This document shows, piece by piece, positions 52,824 through 61,202 of a stretch of DNA of 64,000 bases. The notes beneath the pieces were generated by a model. The model worked only from the letters and a program-made list of their open reading frames with translations, had not been told where the DNA came from and made no database searches. Made by a program: the position numbers and the translations under genes. Each line of letters begins with the position of its first letter. Within the stretch, counting starts at the first letter, position 1. Source of the stretch: Cytophagaceae bacterium (GTDB taxonomy: Bacteria > Bacteroidota > Bacteroidia > Cytophagales > Cyclobacteriaceae); NCBI GenBank assembly GCA_006969745.1, contig CP030886.1:682001-746000 (forward strand), in the 5' to 3' direction.

Positions 52824-55800
52824 CCTCTAAAACTCTGGGGAAAGACTGCAATGATTTTGATTCAAATCAAAAAGCCAATGGTGACTGGTACTTCGATGGT
52901 GATGGTGATGGCTATCATAATACACACGTAAATCCGATTCTAGCAACATGTACTCCGCTGGATAATCAATGGATTCTCCTAGAGAACAGCCTCGGTCCTG
53001 ACTGTGACGATGATGATACTGAAGCTACACTGCTCTTGACATGGTATTACGATGGAGATGATGACAACTACTATGGAATCACACAGGATGGATGTGAAAA
53101 TCCCGGCTTGGGGACACCAGCAGAAAGTAAATGGAGCAAAGTTTCATTGAATGGTGAAGATTGTGACGATACTGATCCAGAGGCAACAACCGAGGACAGA
53201 CGTTGGTATTTTGATGGTGATGGAGACAATCATTATGGAAGTATCTCACAAGCATGTCAAAATCCTGGAAAAGGTACACCAGATGAACAAAAATGGTCAA
53301 CTGATGTAGGAGGGGGCGTTGATTGTGATGACATCAATCCAGAAGTTTTCTTCCTAAACGCTTGCGGAGTATGCGGCGGAACCGATGATCCAGTTCCTTA
53401 TTATATTGACCTTGATGGGGATGGTTATCACTCCGTTCTGAAAGAAGAAGATTGTGGACTAAATACATTTTCAGGAGTTCTGATCAGAAACTCTGATTTT
53501 CCTGAATCTTTAATCCCCGAAGATGCACAAACCCAATCCAGTGCCACGTCTTCAATTAAAAATATCCAGTTTGATGTCAATGGAGTTCCGGAGGAGGTAA
53601 CAGTTAATATCCCAAATACAAACCTGTATTTTACCTACAACAAGGTTACTGATCAATTCCATTTCCCATCCGAAGTTCTCTCCTATGAAACATTAGGGCT
53701 CGATTGCGATGACCTTAATCCAGCTACAAAGGCCAACGGACTTTGGTATGCCGACGCTGATGGAGATGGTTATCACAGCTCATTTATAGAACCAACGAGT
53801 GGGTGTACACCTCCTTCGGACGCCTACATTTTGTTTGAAAACAGTAAGGGGCCCGACTGTGATGATGAAGAAGCGTTATTCAATGTGGAACGAACATGGT
53901 ACAAGGACACAGACGGAGACGGCTACTTCGTTGATTTTGTGCTTGACTGTCGCTCACCTGGTTTTGGATGGAATCTTACGTCCTCCGCCGGAGTGGACGA
54001 TGATGATACCAATCCATTCACGCCTCACTTTTCCAATGAAAACTTCATTCTTCCTTCACTGTTGCAAACAGAGGTGATCGAGAATGTCATGTATGTAAAC
54101 TACCTCGGTGAGCAATACCGTCTGGATCAGTTCAGCATCATGTACAGAGGAGTGGAACTAAAGTACGAAGATCTGATATTCGATCGGGTAGCACCGGAAA
54201 ATCGCTTGCTCGCCAACACTTTACTTGCGGGTAATGAAGTGGCGATTTACGATGCACAGATTGTAACCACGATCGATGGTGTAAGTGCACCAACAACACT
54301 TGGAGATCCGGTAGATCCGGAGCTGAAAACAGAACCGACTGAATGGATCCAAAAGATGATCAATAACAATCCTGCTGGCTATTCCATTTCATTCGGAAGC
54401 GTCAGTTTTGGTGATATAACTAATCCCAATGATTATAATCAGGATGCATCAGACTACTTTGATGAATTATTCGATCCGACAAAATTCGGAACGTTCAAAG
54501 ATCACTATCAAAATTATGGTGGAACAGCATTTACGCTGGCTCTGCAAAGTTTTGAAGCTGACTTCAGTGAAACCGGTGAATCAGAGGTCATAGATGAAAA
54601 GTTTGGAGATAAGGATCTTGCTGATGTAGTCATCATGGCTAAGAAGTTTCTTGATGGACATGCAGAGTTTGTGGTGTTCATCAGGGATGATGAGTTCAAA
54701 GCAACTGAAGAAGAGCTCATTGCAAATACCACCTGGCTAAATCCTGATGGGAGCTGGAAAAATCCGAATGAGGAAGCTGTTTATAAAAATCAGCTCGGAC
54801 AAATACAACAATACAGGAATCATCAACTTCCGGTTTTGGCGTTGGATTACCAAAATGAAACAACTGCACCCTCCTCTCCTACAGTATCCGATCTTCCGTC
54901 AGAAGTATATCCAACTTACAATTTTGGAGGTGGTCTGGGTGTGCTTACCAAGTGGTACGAATTTCTGGATATCGGCCATTATTTGGGCAAGGAATTTAAG
55001 ATGCCCAGAGGCACATGGGATTTAGAATTTGTAGAGGGGGATACTGATTTTGATCAAAGTACTGAGGAGATAAGAAACCGTGAAAGTGCTGAAAGATGGA
55101 GGCTCAAAAGCCCTTCGAGTGTTGCTGGATTTACTGATGGTTCGCTTCAAGAAGTAAGGGACTATGCGGACATGTTCAAACTTGCCAAGTCATTGGTTTA
55201 CCGAGAGACGTGGGATCAAATACTTGAAAGCATTAAAAACATTAGTCCCGGTGAAGTAGCCTCTGCAATGCTGGATATGTTTGATGATAAAGTAGATGAG
55301 CTGCAAGGAAATGATGGGATCTATGTTCAATACCACTCCATCGGTGAGGTTACTGCACGTACGATTGCAACTATTATATCTGGGTGGAATTCAATTGGAC
55401 GTATTGGTAAAAAATTACTGAATATCAGGCAGGCCAAAAGTCCAGTAAACAAGCTCAAGAAGAAGTTTCAGGATCTCGGTGAAAACTTTGCCAACGTCAT
55501 CAACAAATCTCCTGATTTCAAAAACCTGACGCCAGATCTGAAGCGGAAACTGATCGATGACCTAGCCACATCTCCTAAAGAGTTTGGAGAGCTGCTGGCT
55601 AAAAATGATGGAGAGTTGATCAATGCATGGGCAAAACTTGGTAATACTCCCATTCGATTGGGATCAAGATCGCTTCAAAACGTGAGTAAGTGGCTCGATG
55701 AAGGTATAGAAGTCACCTTTGAAGCTATCGAGGACGGAGCTAAAATTCTGGGGAAAAACGGCGATGAGCTCGGCACCATCGTCAAACAAGGAGCAGAGGA

Positions 55801-56365
55801 AGTTCTGGAGATATCTGACGATTTCATAGTAGATGCGGCTAATACCGTGTCCAAGAAATTTGAAGGACTCAAGATTGCAAGCAATACAGGGGAAACGTTT
55901 ATCAATGCCGGTTTTGTCAAGAATCTAGATGGCACTCTTGGCTTTGTAGAAGATGTATCGAGCTACGGAAGTCAGTTAGTACAGAACACCATCAAGAAAA
56001 GAGGTGCATTGCGTAAGTCGATGACAGCTATCAAAGCCACGGAAGATGCCCATCACATCATACCAGTGCAACTACTCAAACAAAATGATGTGGTTAAGAA
56101 AGCAGTGGAAGCAGGCTTTGAGTTCAACACAACTAGAAATGGTTTAGCCATCGAGAAGTTTGTAAAAGCCACTGGAAAAGGTAGGCATGGGCCACATCCG
56201 AAATACACTCAACAAATTAGTCAAGCACTAGAAAGATTTAGAACTCAGACCCCCAACTACACAAACCAGCAGGCAAAGGAGTTTTTGGAAATCATAACTG
56301 ATGATATCAAGAACACCATTCAAACCACTAGTGGAAAGATTAATGATCTGAGTCTAGGATTATAA
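52820..56365 (+). CDS. Giant protein with MopE-like repeats and C-terminal AHH nuclease (polymorphic toxin), 3' portion
   Basis: 1181 aa counted from a TTG at 52820, but the frame is only the continuation of the decayed upstream part, so no natural start exists here. Residues ~1-400 carry at least five repeats of the MopE type (DCDDxDP, WYFDGDGDGYH, CTPP, CGVCGG) and a ~290-nt-spaced internal duplication. A long non-repetitive middle region follows with helical segments (KNISPGEVASAMLDMF, KLKKKFQDLGENFAN). The final ~110 residues hold an AHH-family HNH-like nuclease: EDAHHIIPVQLLK with Ala1077, His1078, His1079. In polymorphic toxin systems such C-terminal domains kill rivals and are neutralised by an adjacent immunity protein, here the convergent gene. 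Without a start and signal peptide it is likely inactive in this strain. Confidence 0.75.
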   Translation: MTSKTLGKDCNDFDSNQKANGDWYFDGDGDGYHNTHVNPILATCTPLDNQWILLENSLGPDCDDDDTEATLLLTWYYDGDDDNYYGITQDGCENPGLGTPAESKWSKVSLNGEDCDDTDPEATTEDRRWYFDGDGDNHYGSISQACQNPGKGTPDEQKWSTDVGGGVDCDDINPEVFFLNACGVCGGTDDPVPYYIDLDGDGYHSVLKEEDCGLNTFSGVLIRNSDFPESLIPEDAQTQSSATSSIKNIQFDVNGVPEEVTVNIPNTNLYFTYNKVTDQFHFPSEVLSYETLGLDCDDLNPATKANGLWYADADGDGYHSSFIEPTSGCTPPSDAYILFENSKGPDCDDEEALFNVERTWYKDTDGDGYFVDFVLDCRSPGFGWNLTSSAGVDDDDTNPFTPHFSNENFILPSLLQTEVIENVMYVNYLGEQYRLDQFSIMYRGVELKYEDLIFDRVAPENRLLANTLLAGNEVAIYDAQIVTTIDGVSAPTTLGDPVDPELKTEPTEWIQKMINNNPAGYSISFGSVSFGDITNPNDYNQDASDYFDELFDPTKFGTFKDHYQNYGGTAFTLALQSFEADFSETGESEVIDEKFGDKDLADVVIMAKKFLDGHAEFVVFIRDDEFKATEEELIANTTWLNPDGSWKNPNEEAVYKNQLGQIQQYRNHQLPVLALDYQNETTAPSSPTVSDLPSEVYPTYNFGGGLGVLTKWYEFLDIGHYLGKEFKMPRGTWDLEFVEGDTDFDQSTEEIRNRESAERWRLKSPSSVAGFTDGSLQEVRDYADMFKLAKSLVYRETWDQILESIKNISPGEVASAMLDMFDDKVDELQGNDGIYVQYHSIGEVTARTIATIISGWNSIGRIGKKLLNIRQAKSPVNKLKKKFQDLGENFANVINKSPDFKNLTPDLKRKLIDDLATSPKEFGELLAKNDGELINAWAKLGNTPIRLGSRSLQNVSKWLDEGIEVTFEAIEDGAKILGKNGDELGTIVKQGAEEVLEISDDFIVDAANTVSKKFEGLKIASNTGETFINAGFVKNLDGTLGFVEDVSSYGSQLVQNTIKKRGALRKSMTAIKATEDAHHIIPVQLLKQNDVVKKAVEAGFEFNTTRNGLAIEKFVKATGKGRHGPHPKYTQQISQALERFRTQTPNYTNQQAKEFLEIITDDIKNTIQTTSGKINDLSLGL

Positions 56366-56369
56366 GAAT

Positions 56370-57023
56370 TTAATTAGTGAGCTTATCGGCAGAAATCACT
56401 TCAATGCCGGTAAGCTTCTCTTTAGATAAGGCTTCCATAGCCTTTATTGACAAATAAGTTTCAGTGAAATAATTAATCAGAAATATGTCAAAATCATGAT
56501 TCTTAAATGAGATAGTAGTGAAATCTATAAGCGTAGCAACATCACATTTCTCTCTTTCATTCAAGATGTCTTCTTCTTTTTTAATAGTAACATCCCCTAG
56601 ATTTTTTGAGAGTCTTCTTTTATAGAAATTAGACTCTTCCCATTTAATAAAGTCTTTAGCTTCCTCCCACACCAAATGCATCCAGAAGTACTGATGGAAG
56701 TTACCCTGATGGTCTTCGATGGTAGCGGGGAAGTATTTATGAGGTACGATCTTAAACTGTTCAAAAGTGGTTTTCAGCTTTTCATTAATTAGAAACCCAT
56801 GAGCAGAAATAGCAGCCTGACTGAGCATATCTGTGAGTTTAGCACCTTTGGCCAGCTTAAAACGGATATCTGGCTCAAAGTCAGGAAACTCCCGAAAGTT
56901 GAGCTTATGGACGGAATTAGGCGCATTGAAATCATAATCGTCATAGCTGTCAGCAGCAGGGTAAGCATTACCCGTCTCAGGCGTATCAACCGCAGGTTTA
57001 AGGATGTAATAGTTATTCCCCAT
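56370..57023 (-). CDS. Imm11/DUF1629-like immunity protein
   Basis: 217 aa with no signal peptide or membrane segment, so it is cytosolic. The core reads LNFREFPDFEPDIRFKLA, KLTDMLSQAAISAHGFLINEKLK and FKIVPHKYFPATIEDHQGNFHQYFWMHL, matching the Imm11/DUF1629 family of immunity proteins known from polymorphic toxin loci. It is convergent with the AHH toxin and only 4 nt from its stop. The toxin is broken but the immunity frame is intact, as expected if immunity genes are retained as protection against kin. Specific pairing with the AHH domain is inferred from adjacency. Confidence 0.75.
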   Translation of the reverse strand: MGNNYYILKPAVDTPETGNAYPAADSYDDYDFNAPNSVHKLNFREFPDFEPDIRFKLAKGAKLTDMLSQAAISAHGFLINEKLKTTFEQFKIVPHKYFPATIEDHQGNFHQYFWMHLVWEEAKDFIKWEESNFYKRRLSKNLGDVTIKKEEDILNEREKCDVATLIDFTTISFKNHDFDIFLINYFTETYLSIKAMEALSKEKLTGIEVISADKLTN

Positions 57024-57180
57024 AAGTATGAACTAAATTATATCAGACTTAAAACTATTCTTCAAATATCTTAAACTGTAGGCAATCTTTTATTTGGAAG
57101 TATACATAAGGTATACTATTACCATTTGTCAGTGTTTCGGAAGTTCTAAAATGAGCTCCCTTGCTAATTTTATTGGACCA

Positions 57181-59190
57181 ATGAAGCATATTAAATTTCC
57201 ACTTCAATTCTGTAAACCTTTGAGAACCCAGTTTTTGTTCATAATACTTATATCTATTTCATTTCTTGCAGTAGCACAACCTACAAACAAAAACGATTCT
57301 CTTGCGCTAGTTGACCTCTATCACTCCACAAATGGTGATGAATGGAATATGAATACCAATTGGCTTAAAAAAGATGTATCCCAATGGTATGGAATCATTA
57401 TTAAGGATGGTCGAGTTGTTGAAATAAGACTTGATGAGAATAACTTAGAAGGTAGACTTCATGCATCAATCGGTATGCTAGATAGTTTAAAGTTTCTCTT
57501 ACTATCGCGAAATGAAATTACAGGAGAAATACCAAAAGAAATTGGAAACCTTGAAACTCTTGGGAGCATTTGGCTGAATAAGAACCATTTGGATGGGGCA
57601 TTGCCAGCTGAGATTTCAGGATTAAAAAAGCTCACAGCACTTAATTTATCTCATAACAACCTTACAGAACCAATACCTCCAGAAATAGGAGAAATTGATG
57701 ATTTATGGCTATTGTACCTCGACAATAATAATCTTTCAAATGCTATTCCAAAAGAACTATTTCAGCTAAAACGTCTCTTGCATCTGACACTAAATAATAA
57801 TAACCTATCTGGTTTTGTGCCAGAAGAAGTAGGCGACTTGAAAGAGTTAACATTATTACATTTAAGTGGAAATCAATTAGAAGGATGTGTTCCTTCTTCA
57901 CTAAAAGAGCTAAGAAATCTGAGGTTTCTCAACTTATCAAGGAATGAATTTGATTGTCTACCGGATTTGACAGGTATGACTAAACCTGAAGCATATTTTG
58001 ATATAAACAATAACTTTTTAACCTTCAAAGACCTTGAGCCAAATCGATTGCTTATCGACTCATACGCTCCTCAAAAGATAAAAATCTTGTCAGACACGAA
58101 TATCTATGACAGTGAAGAGTTTTTGAACATATCTCAAAACGTAGGAGGTAGTGTTACAACCTATAAATGGTCAAAAGATGAATCGGATTTTATTTTACTT
58201 ACCGCAAACAAAAATAGAATCTATCTAAAAAAAGATTCACTGGTATTTAAGGAACTAAATATAGGTGATGCAGGTGTATACCAGCTTACTGCTACTAATT
58301 ATTTACTCCCAGATCTAATCTTCAAAAGTCCTACTTACAACGTAGTAGTATCTGCCATCAATTTGACGAATACCATCTCGCTTCTTGAAGATGACACATT
58401 ATCTAACACGTTAAATCTCAACACAATTATTGGATTCCCGAATGGTTTCGATTGGAAATATTCTGTTTCTACAAATTCAACACAGTTTATTGCTGAAGAG
58501 CTTGATAAAGATAAAATTAGATTCGTTTCGGAAGAGAACTTTAATGGAGAAACTGAGCTCTACATAAATATACAATCTCCATCCATAGAGGATTTTACAG
58601 ATACACTAAAAATTGATGTAATACCTGTGAATGATCCTCCGCAAATTGGTGAAATCGAAGATCAAAGCATTGACGGTGAACTCGAAACACTAAAAACAAT
58701 TGAACTTGAAGTGTCGGATATTGATAATTCGCTAGATGAATTGACAATCACTGCAAAAGCAGAAAATCATACCATGCTTCCTTCTGATAGCATTAGGATA
58801 GAGCTTTCAGATGATGACTTCCAATTGATACTTGCTCCATACTTGTTGAGAACAGACTCTTCAAGAATCGAAGTTATAGTTTCGGACTCTGAGCAAACAG
58901 ATACATTAGCATTTACTTTCATTGTTGCTAGTCCTAAAATTCTCAGCTTATTAGACAAATCGAATAATTATTCAACAATCATTTACCCAAACCCCACTGA
59001 AAGTGATTTTTGGATTAGAAGCAAAACTAAATTCAATGAAATTGAACTAATCTATGAAGACGGAAGAAGAATTGAATTTATAAAGGATCTGAATACCTAT
59101 GAATATAGATTTGAACTAGGTGAGTTGCCAAGTGGTACTTATTACTTAAGAATTGACAGATCCTCTGTTAAGAAGCTCATTATTCTTTAA
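57181..59190 (+). CDS. Secreted leucine-rich-repeat protein with T9SS sorting domain
   Basis: 669 aa from the ATG at 57181 (MKHIKFPLQF), which puts a signal peptide at the N-terminus (ending VAQPT); the open frame begins at 57094 and includes a second ATG at 57151. An LRR block (about residues 40-300, with LFLLSRNEITGEIPKEIGNLETL-type repeats of 24 aa) follows an N-terminal DEWN..W cap. An Ig-like stretch (ITNTISLLEDDTL, INDPPQIGEI) comes next. The final ~75 residues are a Por secretion tail (IIYPNPTESDFWIRS to SGTYYLRIDRSSVKKLIIL), the type A sorting domain for T9SS. It should be exported and surface-attached; partner unknown. Confidence 0.9.
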   Translation: MKHIKFPLQFCKPLRTQFLFIILISISFLAVAQPTNKNDSLALVDLYHSTNGDEWNMNTNWLKKDVSQWYGIIIKDGRVVEIRLDENNLEGRLHASIGMLDSLKFLLLSRNEITGEIPKEIGNLETLGSIWLNKNHLDGALPAEISGLKKLTALNLSHNNLTEPIPPEIGEIDDLWLLYLDNNNLSNAIPKELFQLKRLLHLTLNNNNLSGFVPEEVGDLKELTLLHLSGNQLEGCVPSSLKELRNLRFLNLSRNEFDCLPDLTGMTKPEAYFDINNNFLTFKDLEPNRLLIDSYAPQKIKILSDTNIYDSEEFLNISQNVGGSVTTYKWSKDESDFILLTANKNRIYLKKDSLVFKELNIGDAGVYQLTATNYLLPDLIFKSPTYNVVVSAINLTNTISLLEDDTLSNTLNLNTIIGFPNGFDWKYSVSTNSTQFIAEELDKDKIRFVSEENFNGETELYINIQSPSIEDFTDTLKIDVIPVNDPPQIGEIEDQSIDGELETLKTIELEVSDIDNSLDELTITAKAENHTMLPSDSIRIELSDDDFQLILAPYLLRTDSSRIEVIVSDSEQTDTLAFTFIVASPKILSLLDKSNNYSTIIYPNPTESDFWIRSKTKFNEIELIYEDGRRIEFIKDLNTYEYRFELGELPSGTYYLRIDRSSVKKLIIL

Positions 59191-59199
59191 TTTTACACT

Positions 59200-59529
59200 G
59201 TGCTTATTGAAGAAAAATACTTTCCTCAGGATAAGAATTACCTGCTCAAATCTGTTCAGGCTTTTTCAAAAGAAAACCTGCTAGATATTTGGCTGCAGCA
59301 AATCCTAGCTTCGTATAGTATTCAACACAACCCGATGGGTTTGGAAGATGATTTCATCATAGAACTCAAGAAAAAAATAGTCTTTGGGAAAGAGTTACTA
59401 GAAGACAATTATGATATACTCGCCGCAGTATATCGTCACAATCATTCAGATAATCAGTTAGAGATCATGCTGCCCTTGTTGGTGTTCTCACCAACAAGCA
59501 TAATTAAATTAGATATTCAGGTTCATTAA
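59200..59529 (+). pseudogene. Truncated paralogue of the gene at 60619
   Basis: GTG start. Residues 1-90 (up to DNQLEIM) match the intact 166-aa protein at 60619 at 80 of 90 positions, with many synonymous differences. At 59470 the match ends and 20 unrelated codons follow, reading into the left hairpin of the transposase unit, with a stop at 59527. The missing C-terminal ~75 residues are not found downstream of the unit. It was probably cut by insertion followed by deletion or by a recombination. Confidence 0.8.
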
Positions 59530-60074
59530 ATTGAACTTGTGAACTTCCCTATCGAACACCCACAATTTATTACAATTACTGTCTTTGAGTGGAAGCATTT
59601 ACTTAAGCCAGATAAGTACAAATCAATTATTGTGGACAGCCTTCGCTTTCTAGTAAAGGAAAAAAGAATTGTAGTTTTTGGATTTGTAATTATGAGTAAC
59701 CATATACACCTTATCTGGCAGATTCAGGAAAACCATCAAAGAGGCGCTGTCCAGAGGGACTTTCTAAAATTCGTCGCTCAGCAAATTAAATTTGATTTAG
59801 AAAAAAATCATACTCAGGTTTTGAAACACTTTGAAGTGAATAAGAAAGATCGGAAATATCAATTTTGGAAGAGAAATGCTCTTTCGATTGATCTCTATTC
59901 TTCAGAAGTTTTCATTCAAAAACTTGAATATATTCATGATAATCCTGTAAAGGCAGGTTTGTGTGAATTACCTGAAAAATGAAACTAGGTTTGAGTTTCT
60001 CACCCATTATAGCGAGGGGTAAGAATTGTTGGTTGTGTATGCTATAAATTGGTTGTTGGTGAGAACACCAACAA
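59476..60074 (+). mobile_element. REP/IS200-type transposase unit with perfect hairpin ends
   Basis: A 599-bp unit bounded by two 22-nt hairpins: 59476-59497 (arms TTGTTGGTG / CACCAACAA, loop TTCT) and 60053-60074 (same arms, loop AGAA). The right end is the exact reverse complement of the left. Both enclose one Y1 transposase gene (59539-59982). This is the layout of single-stranded HUH transposons with subterminal hairpins or of a REPtron. Extra TTGTTGGT half-sites lie near the right end at about 60027. Confidence 0.75.
59539..59982 (+). CDS. REP-associated tyrosine transposase (Y1, HUH family)
   Basis: 147 aa from a GTG. The HUH motif HIH is at 55-57 in VIMSNHIHLIWQ and the catalytic Tyr is probably Tyr131 in KLEYIHDNPVKAGL, both as in TnpA_REP/IS200-like proteins. 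The length is near the minimal size (~150 aa). It would nick single-stranded DNA at hairpin ends and move the unit. No accessory TnpB is present. Intact motifs suggest activity. Confidence 0.88.
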   Translation: MNFPIEHPQFITITVFEWKHLLKPDKYKSIIVDSLRFLVKEKRIVVFGFVIMSNHIHLIWQIQENHQRGAVQRDFLKFVAQQIKFDLEKNHTQVLKHFEVNKKDRKYQFWKRNALSIDLYSSEVFIQKLEYIHDNPVKAGLCELPEK

Positions 60075-60201
60075 CGGCTAATAAACATTAATAGCTAGAG
60101 ATCAGGTAGACAATAAGTAATCATTTAGAAATACCAGATATAAAGAACTTTATATATCGTCACGACACCTAAGTTTGAATTTCAATATAAAATTAAAGCT
60201 T

Positions 60202-60519
60202 ATGATTATTTGGAGTGGACGTGGTTTTTTACCAATTATTTTTCTCATTGGTTTCGGTGCAGGATTGAGTTTCATTTTACCAGAGGACCAATCAGAAATG
60301 GCAACTTCAATTGCATTCATTGCAACTGGCATTTTCAGCTGGTTCACAGGTAAAAAATGGAATGGTGCAGAAACAAAAAAATATACTGATCAAAGTACTG
60401 GTGAAATTGTCACAGTAAAACCAAATCATTCTCTCTTTTGGATCAAAATGGAATATTGGGGGTTTATTTTCAGTGCCTTGGGTTTGTTTCGTATTATCAC
60501 TGATTTACTAATGGCTTAA
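60202..60519 (+). CDS. Small membrane protein, function unknown
   Basis: 105 aa from the ATG at 60202 (MIIWSGRGFLPII); the frame reaches back to 60175. Three hydrophobic segments (GFLPIIFLIGFGAGLSFIL, SIAFIATGIFSWFTG, WGFIFSALGLFRIITDLL) with a charged stretch between. It looks like a small transporter-like or membrane-anchored protein; family not recognised. It stands alone between the transposase unit and the intact paralogue. Confidence 0.65.
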   Translation: MIIWSGRGFLPIIFLIGFGAGLSFILPEDQSEMATSIAFIATGIFSWFTGKKWNGAETKKYTDQSTGEIVTVKPNHSLFWIKMEYWGFIFSALGLFRIITDLLMA

Positions 60520-60606
60520 AACGAGTAAATCTACTTGCTTCAAACGTCCTTGCCATCAAGGACGTTTTAATCCCTTGAACTCCACTCTTTCTCCTTTGAT
60601 TTTTCC

Positions 60607-60614
60607 TATCTTTG
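60607..60614 (+). promoter_or_regulatory. -7 promoter element placed for a leaderless mRNA
   Basis: TATCTTTG, a perfect TAnnTTTG, 4 nt before the GTG start at 60619. The truncated paralogue at 59200 lacks this element. Confidence 0.55.
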
Positions 60615-60618
60615 CCAC

Positions 60619-61119
60619 GTGCTTATCGAAGATAAATACTTCCCGCAGGATAAGAACTACCTGCTTAAATCCGTTCAAGCATTTTCCAAAGAAATCTTAT
60701 TAGATCACTGGCTTCAACAAATTCTGGCCTCTTATAGTCTACAGCACAATCCAATGGGACTGGAGGATGACTTTATTCTTGACTTGAAGAAGAAGATATC
60801 TTTTGGTAAAGCACTGCTGGAAGATAACTATGACATCCTAGCAGCTGTCTACCGTTACAATCATGCCGATAATCAGCTGGAAATCATGTGGGATGGTCGG
60901 TCTCACATGGAAGCCTACGATACAGACTGGAAAGCAATGTATACGGACTGGGTACAAAATCTTTCATTTTTAAAAGACATTCAGCGCCCAATTATCAAAT
61001 ATGCTGTTTCAGAGGGTGGAGTGAATCATACATTTCTAAGACAATCCATCAGGAGAGCTATTTTGTCTCATTTTGATTTGCGGATGAGGTCTCAGATGCT
61101 TTATCGAGTGAGTGCGTAG
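60619..61119 (+). CDS. Conserved hypothetical protein (intact paralogue)
   Basis: 166 aa from a GTG, no signal peptide or membrane segment. Hydrophilic, mostly helical sequence with NYLLKSVQAFSKE, HNPMGLEDDFILDLKKK and HTFLRQSIRRAILSHFDLRM; no known catalytic motif. It is the full-length version of the gene truncated at 59200. The paralogues differ at many silent positions, so the duplication is old and both were under selection. I do not recognise a family. Confidence 0.7.
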   Translation: MLIEDKYFPQDKNYLLKSVQAFSKEILLDHWLQQILASYSLQHNPMGLEDDFILDLKKKISFGKALLEDNYDILAAVYRYNHADNQLEIMWDGRSHMEAYDTDWKAMYTDWVQNLSFLKDIQRPIIKYAVSEGGVNHTFLRQSIRRAILSHFDLRMRSQMLYRVSA

Positions 61120-61149
61120 GTAAGATTAAACTCAAGCTTACTTTCCACA

Positions 61150-61194
61150 GATCCTCAAACAAGCCTGCCTGGGGAAGGCAAGTTCAGCATGACC
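61150..61194. repeat. Dispersed repeat fragment
   Basis: Reverse-complement similarity to the 44899-44933 block: AGATCCTCAAACAAGCCTGC followed by a CCTGGGGAAGG stretch and TTCAGCATGAC. It lies between the hypothetical gene and the convergent small secreted protein. Confidence 0.5.
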
Positions 61195-61202
61195 TTATAC
61201 GA

